A stretch of 64,000 nt of DNA from Flammeovirgaceae bacterium. GTDB taxonomy: Bacteria; Bacteroidota; Bacteroidia; Cytophagales; Cyclobacteriaceae. Each line of letters opens with the position of its first letter. Within the stretch, counting starts at the first letter, position 1. Positions 61,419 through 64,000 of the stretch are shown here, piece by piece. The stretch covers positions 1,588,501-1,652,500 of the forward strand of contig JACJYU010000001.1 of assembly GCA_020635915.1 (NCBI GenBank), written 5' to 3'. Made by a program: the position numbers and the translations under genes. The notes beneath the pieces are model-generated. The model saw only the letters and a program-made list of their open reading frames with translations. It was not told the origin of the DNA and ran no database searches.

Positions 61419-62149
61419 ACCCCCTCATCAACAGAAAAACCAAGGTCATCGACCTGGGCCTGAAGGAATACTCAGCGGCATGGGATTACCAAACCCAGCT
61501 ATTCGAGGGGATACTGGAGGTAAAAAGGGAAAACAGGGAGGCCAGCGCTGGCGGGCAGGCGCCTACTCCAAATTACCTTGTTTTCTGCGAACACCCCCAT
61601 GTGTACACCCTTGGCAAAAGCGGGAAAGAAAAAAACCTATTGATCCCCAAAGAAAAACTCACGGACATAGGCGCCTCTTATTTCCACATCAACCGGGGAG
61701 GGGACATTACCTACCATGGCCCCGGGCAAATCGTGGTGTACCCGGTCATCGACCTGGAGAACTTTTTTACGGACATTCACAAGTACATGCGCATGCTGGA
61801 AGAGTCAGTGATCCAAACGCTGAAGGAGTATGGGATTGCCGCGGGGAGGACCGAGGGGCTTACGGGCGTGTGGCTTGCCCCCAAGGGTTCAAAAGGCAGC
61901 AGGAAAATCTGCGCCCTGGGCGTGAAGACCAGCAGGTGGGTGACGTTGCACGGCCTGGCCTTCAATGTCAATACCAACTTAAGTTATTTCAACCACATCG
62001 TTCCCTGTGGCATCGAGGACAAGGCGGTTACCTCCATGGAACGGGAGTTGGGCGCCACCCAGGACATTGGACAGGTAAAGAAAGCGCTTTTAAAAAATAT
62101 GGCATCACTCTTTGGCATGGAGGCCGCTGAAGGGATTATTCCTGCCTAA
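61415..62149 (+). CDS. lipB: Octanoyltransferase LipB
   Basis: This 244-residue enzyme moves octanoyl from acyl carrier protein to lipoyl domains. It shows RGGDITYHGPGQIVVYP, Lys171 in GVKTSRWVTLHG and Cys198 in PCGIEDKAVTSM, which form the acyl-transfer pair. I use the GTG at 61415, which overlaps the isomerase stop, giving translational coupling; the open frame upstream lies within that gene. A lysine-rich N-terminal insert (residues 29-45) is slightly longer than usual. Confidence 0.94.
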   Translation: MNPLINRKTKVIDLGLKEYSAAWDYQTQLFEGILEVKRENREASAGGQAPTPNYLVFCEHPHVYTLGKSGKEKNLLIPKEKLTDIGASYFHINRGGDITYHGPGQIVVYPVIDLENFFTDIHKYMRMLEESVIQTLKEYGIAAGRTEGLTGVWLAPKGSKGSRKICALGVKTSRWVTLHGLAFNVNTNLSYFNHIVPCGIEDKAVTSMERELGATQDIGQVKKALLKNMASLFGMEAAEGIIPA

Positions 62150-62187
62150 GGCTTATCTTCCTCCCTCGAAGGTTGTACCTTGAAGGT

Positions 62188-63237
62188 GTGAAGTCAAGCA
62201 TACTGGTTTTGATGGCGGTGGTTTTGGCCGTTGCCCTGGCCATCGGGTGGGGCGGCCCCCGCCAGGCGCCACCGGTTGGAAATCCCATCAAGCAGCAGGG
62301 CGTTTGTTGGGTGGCCGGGCGCCAACCGGTCACGGCCAAGGAATTCGGCCCCCTCGTCCGCAACCATATCAATTGGATATCACAGACTTCCTTTGGGTGG
62401 CAATCCAGTGCCAGCGACACGGCCATTCGCCTCAATACCGGCAGCGGCCACACCTGGTGGGGGGAGTCGGACACGGGGATAGCGGTGACGGCCCGGCTGG
62501 CAAAAGAGTCAAACATCAAAACACTGCTGAAGCCCCACCTTTGGGTGAGGGGCGGCTGGCCTGGGGAAATTGAAATGCCCGATGCCCAAAGTTGGAACGC
62601 CTGGTTTGCCAACTACAGAAAATTCATCCTTCACTATGCCCGGCTTGCTGAGGCCAACAAAATCGAAATATTGTGCATCGGCACCGAACTCTCCCTGGCA
62701 TCGGCACACGAAAGGAAATGGAGGGATCTGATCAAGGAAACCCGAAAAGTGTATTCCGGCAAGCTGACCTACGCTGCCAATTTCAATAAGGAATACGAAC
62801 GGATAAAATTTTGGGATGCCCTGGATTTTATTGGCATCCAGGCATACTTTCCGCTCTCGGACAAAGCCGAACCAAACACGGAGGAACTCATGGACAACTG
62901 GTTGGGGCATTTGCGATCGATAGAAGAAATCCACAGAAAATACAACAAGCCGGTGCTCTTTACCGAGATTGGGTACCGGAGCACGAAAGATGCCGCCATA
63001 GAGCCCTGGAAGTGGCCGCAGGAAAACCGCGATGCGGTGCCCTCGGCAGAAACACAGGCACGGTGCTACGAGGCTTTTTTCAAATCGGTGTGGCAAAAAG
63101 AATGGCTGGCCGGTGCTTATTTTTGGAAATGGTACCCCCATGGCGGGCATGCACTCCAGGACATAGACTTTACGCCCCAGGGCAAGTTGGCGGAGGCAAT
63201 TATTTTAAAACATTTTGGCAATAACCATGATCGATGA
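62188..63237 (+). CDS. Glycoside hydrolase, GH113-like (TIM barrel)
   Basis: With the GTG at 62188 the protein has 349 residues, an N-terminal membrane helix (residues 4-22) and a TIM barrel. Glu167 in IGTELSLAS and Glu260 in FTEIGYRS fit the acid/base and nucleophile of clan GH-A; LLKPHLWVRGGW and FIGIQAYFP are typical of GH113 beta-mannanase-like proteins. The substrate is not known, and Bacteroidota carry many non-mannanase relatives. A TTG at 62173 or an ATG at 62212 could also be the start. It overlaps the next gene by 11 bases. Confidence 0.8.
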   Translation: MKSSILVLMAVVLAVALAIGWGGPRQAPPVGNPIKQQGVCWVAGRQPVTAKEFGPLVRNHINWISQTSFGWQSSASDTAIRLNTGSGHTWWGESDTGIAVTARLAKESNIKTLLKPHLWVRGGWPGEIEMPDAQSWNAWFANYRKFILHYARLAEANKIEILCIGTELSLASAHERKWRDLIKETRKVYSGKLTYAANFNKEYERIKFWDALDFIGIQAYFPLSDKAEPNTEELMDNWLGHLRSIEEIHRKYNKPVLFTEIGYRSTKDAAIEPWKWPQENRDAVPSAETQARCYEAFFKSVWQKEWLAGAYFWKWYPHGGHALQDIDFTPQGKLAEAIILKHFGNNHDR

Positions 63238-63625
63238 CATTGAATTCCCGAAAGTAAAGAACGTGACGCTGGCCGTGGCCAAAGAGCCCCGGGAAGGGGG
63301 CACATGGAAGGTTTACCTTATCAACAAAAACCAATTCCCTATTGAAAACACCCTGGTCACCAGCAAAGGGTTTGGGGAGGCCGAAGGCGAAAAGCAGCAG
63401 ACCTCCACCCTGCGCCATTTCCTGGACACCGTACCGGCCAATCATTCGGCACTGGTGGAGCCCATTGACCCTGCGGTGTTCCACCTCAACAATGAATATT
63501 GGGTCAGCTACTACATAGGCCGTGCCGTGTATGACAAGCGCTTTCTATTTGTCCCGGATACCATCCGGGAAGAGAACCTGGTTTTTATAAAAGAGCTGGC
63601 CCTGGAAGGCGTACTGCACTCATAG
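63227..63625 (+). CDS. Conserved Bacteroidota protein of unknown function
   Basis: From the ATG at 63227 the protein has 132 residues. I recall similar proteins in many Bacteroidota, with VYLINKNQFPIENTLVTSKG, TSTLRHFLD and NNEYWVSYYIG as the best-kept parts, but know no function. It is small and has no signal peptide or membrane segment, with alternating strands. It overlaps the upstream hydrolase gene by 11 bases and converges with thrC with a 6-base overlap. Confidence 0.75.
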   Translation: MIDDIEFPKVKNVTLAVAKEPREGGTWKVYLINKNQFPIENTLVTSKGFGEAEGEKQQTSTLRHFLDTVPANHSALVEPIDPAVFHLNNEYWVSYYIGRAVYDKRFLFVPDTIREENLVFIKELALEGVLHS

Positions 63626-64000
63626 GTATTTATAGGCCGACCCGGTATTGAGCAGCAGCACGGTCCCGTTCCTGTCTATCCCCCCGTTGGCAAGCAGGGC
63701 CTTCAGGGCAGGAAGCAATGCCGCGCCTTCAGGGCATACCAAAAGCCCTTCCTCGGAGGCCATTTCCTTCATGGCGGCCTTGATCGCATCGTCCGTAACG
63801 GCCATGGCCGTGCCCTTCGATTCCCGCAGCACGCTCAGGATCATTTTCTCCGCAAAGGGCGTGGGCACGGCCAGCCCGTTGGCAAATGTGGGGCTGCCCT
63901 TGTAGTTTTTCACCGTGTCCAGTTTTCCTTCCCATACCTCTACGATAGGATCGCAGTTGGCGGACTGCACAGCGACCATGCGTGGAAGCGCGCCTGTTAT
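63620..64000 (-). CDS. thrC: Threonine synthase (partial, N-terminal part beyond right edge)
   Basis: The last 127 residues of a PLP-dependent fold II enzyme are visible. LPRMVAVQSANCDPIVEVW and KNYKGSPTFANGLAVPTPF are typical of the C-terminal half of threonine synthase, which turns O-phosphohomoserine into threonine. VCPEGAALLPALKALL and LLLNTGSAYKYL end the protein, the latter matching the family's phosphate-binding tail. The PLP lysine lies outside the window, so a related threonine dehydratase-like enzyme cannot be fully excluded. Confidence 0.8.
   Translation of the reverse strand: MTGALPRMVAVQSANCDPIVEVWEGKLDTVKNYKGSPTFANGLAVPTPFAEKMILSVLRESKGTAMAVTDDAIKAAMKEMASEEGLLVCPEGAALLPALKALLANGGIDRNGTVLLLNTGSAYKYL

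Overview
The window is a gene-dense stretch of a Bacteroidota chromosome, most likely from the order Cytophagales. The evidence is the gliding-motility genes gldD and gldE beside ssb and mutY, a protein with a type IX secretion (T9SS) sorting domain, DUF4293, a two-component-style propeller with a Y_Y_Y domain, VPS10-type propellers, and several promoter cores matching the Bacteroidota form TAnnTTTG. Genes are tightly packed and no gap reaches 300 bases. I see no tRNA or rRNA gene, insertion sequence, prophage or CRISPR array.

Left part (1-15.5 kb): a partial ABC exporter, truA, a thiolase, a DUF4293 protein, thiol peroxidase, a secreted amidohydrolase overlapping a DUF1287 protein, and a DUF4097-type protein with a regular DDGD repeat. 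A compact leftward cluster follows (LOG-family protein, lytic transglycosylase, creatininase-family hydrolase, purine nucleoside phosphorylase). Then come a TIGR01777 epimerase, a coiled-coil protein, an isolated MoxR ATPase, a metallophosphoesterase, a DnaQ exonuclease/GIY-YIG fusion and a PF04020 membrane protein.

Middle part (15.5-40 kb): an S9 peptidase and an FtsX-type permease form a pair. They are followed by a lipoprotein TPR gene broken by a one-base frameshift, a BASS transporter and an M28 peptidase lipoprotein. Two tandem VPS10-like paralogues of about 1050 residues lie on the minus strand. A six-gene leftward run (lipoprotein, DinB, PBP4-type peptidase, NagZ-like hexosaminidase, HutG, HutF) joins cell-wall turnover to the last two steps of histidine breakdown. 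A membrane propeller/Y_Y_Y protein without an output domain follows.

Right part (40-64 kb): the least ordinary locus is a leftward three-gene cassette (40282-48119): a Kre9/Knh1-like exported protein, a 1950-residue T9SS mosaic protein and an exported caspase-family peptidase. To its right lie recG, then gldD-gldE-ssb-mutY, and divergently HU, a TPR protein, a 30-residue basic protein and RNase G. The window ends with htpG, a MORN/YwqK-like protein, yraN, a phosphoglucose/phosphomannose isomerase, lipB, a GH113-like hydrolase, a small conserved protein and the C-terminal end of threonine synthase. Start codons are often TTG or GTG. Function calls rest on motifs and family knowledge; no database search was run.
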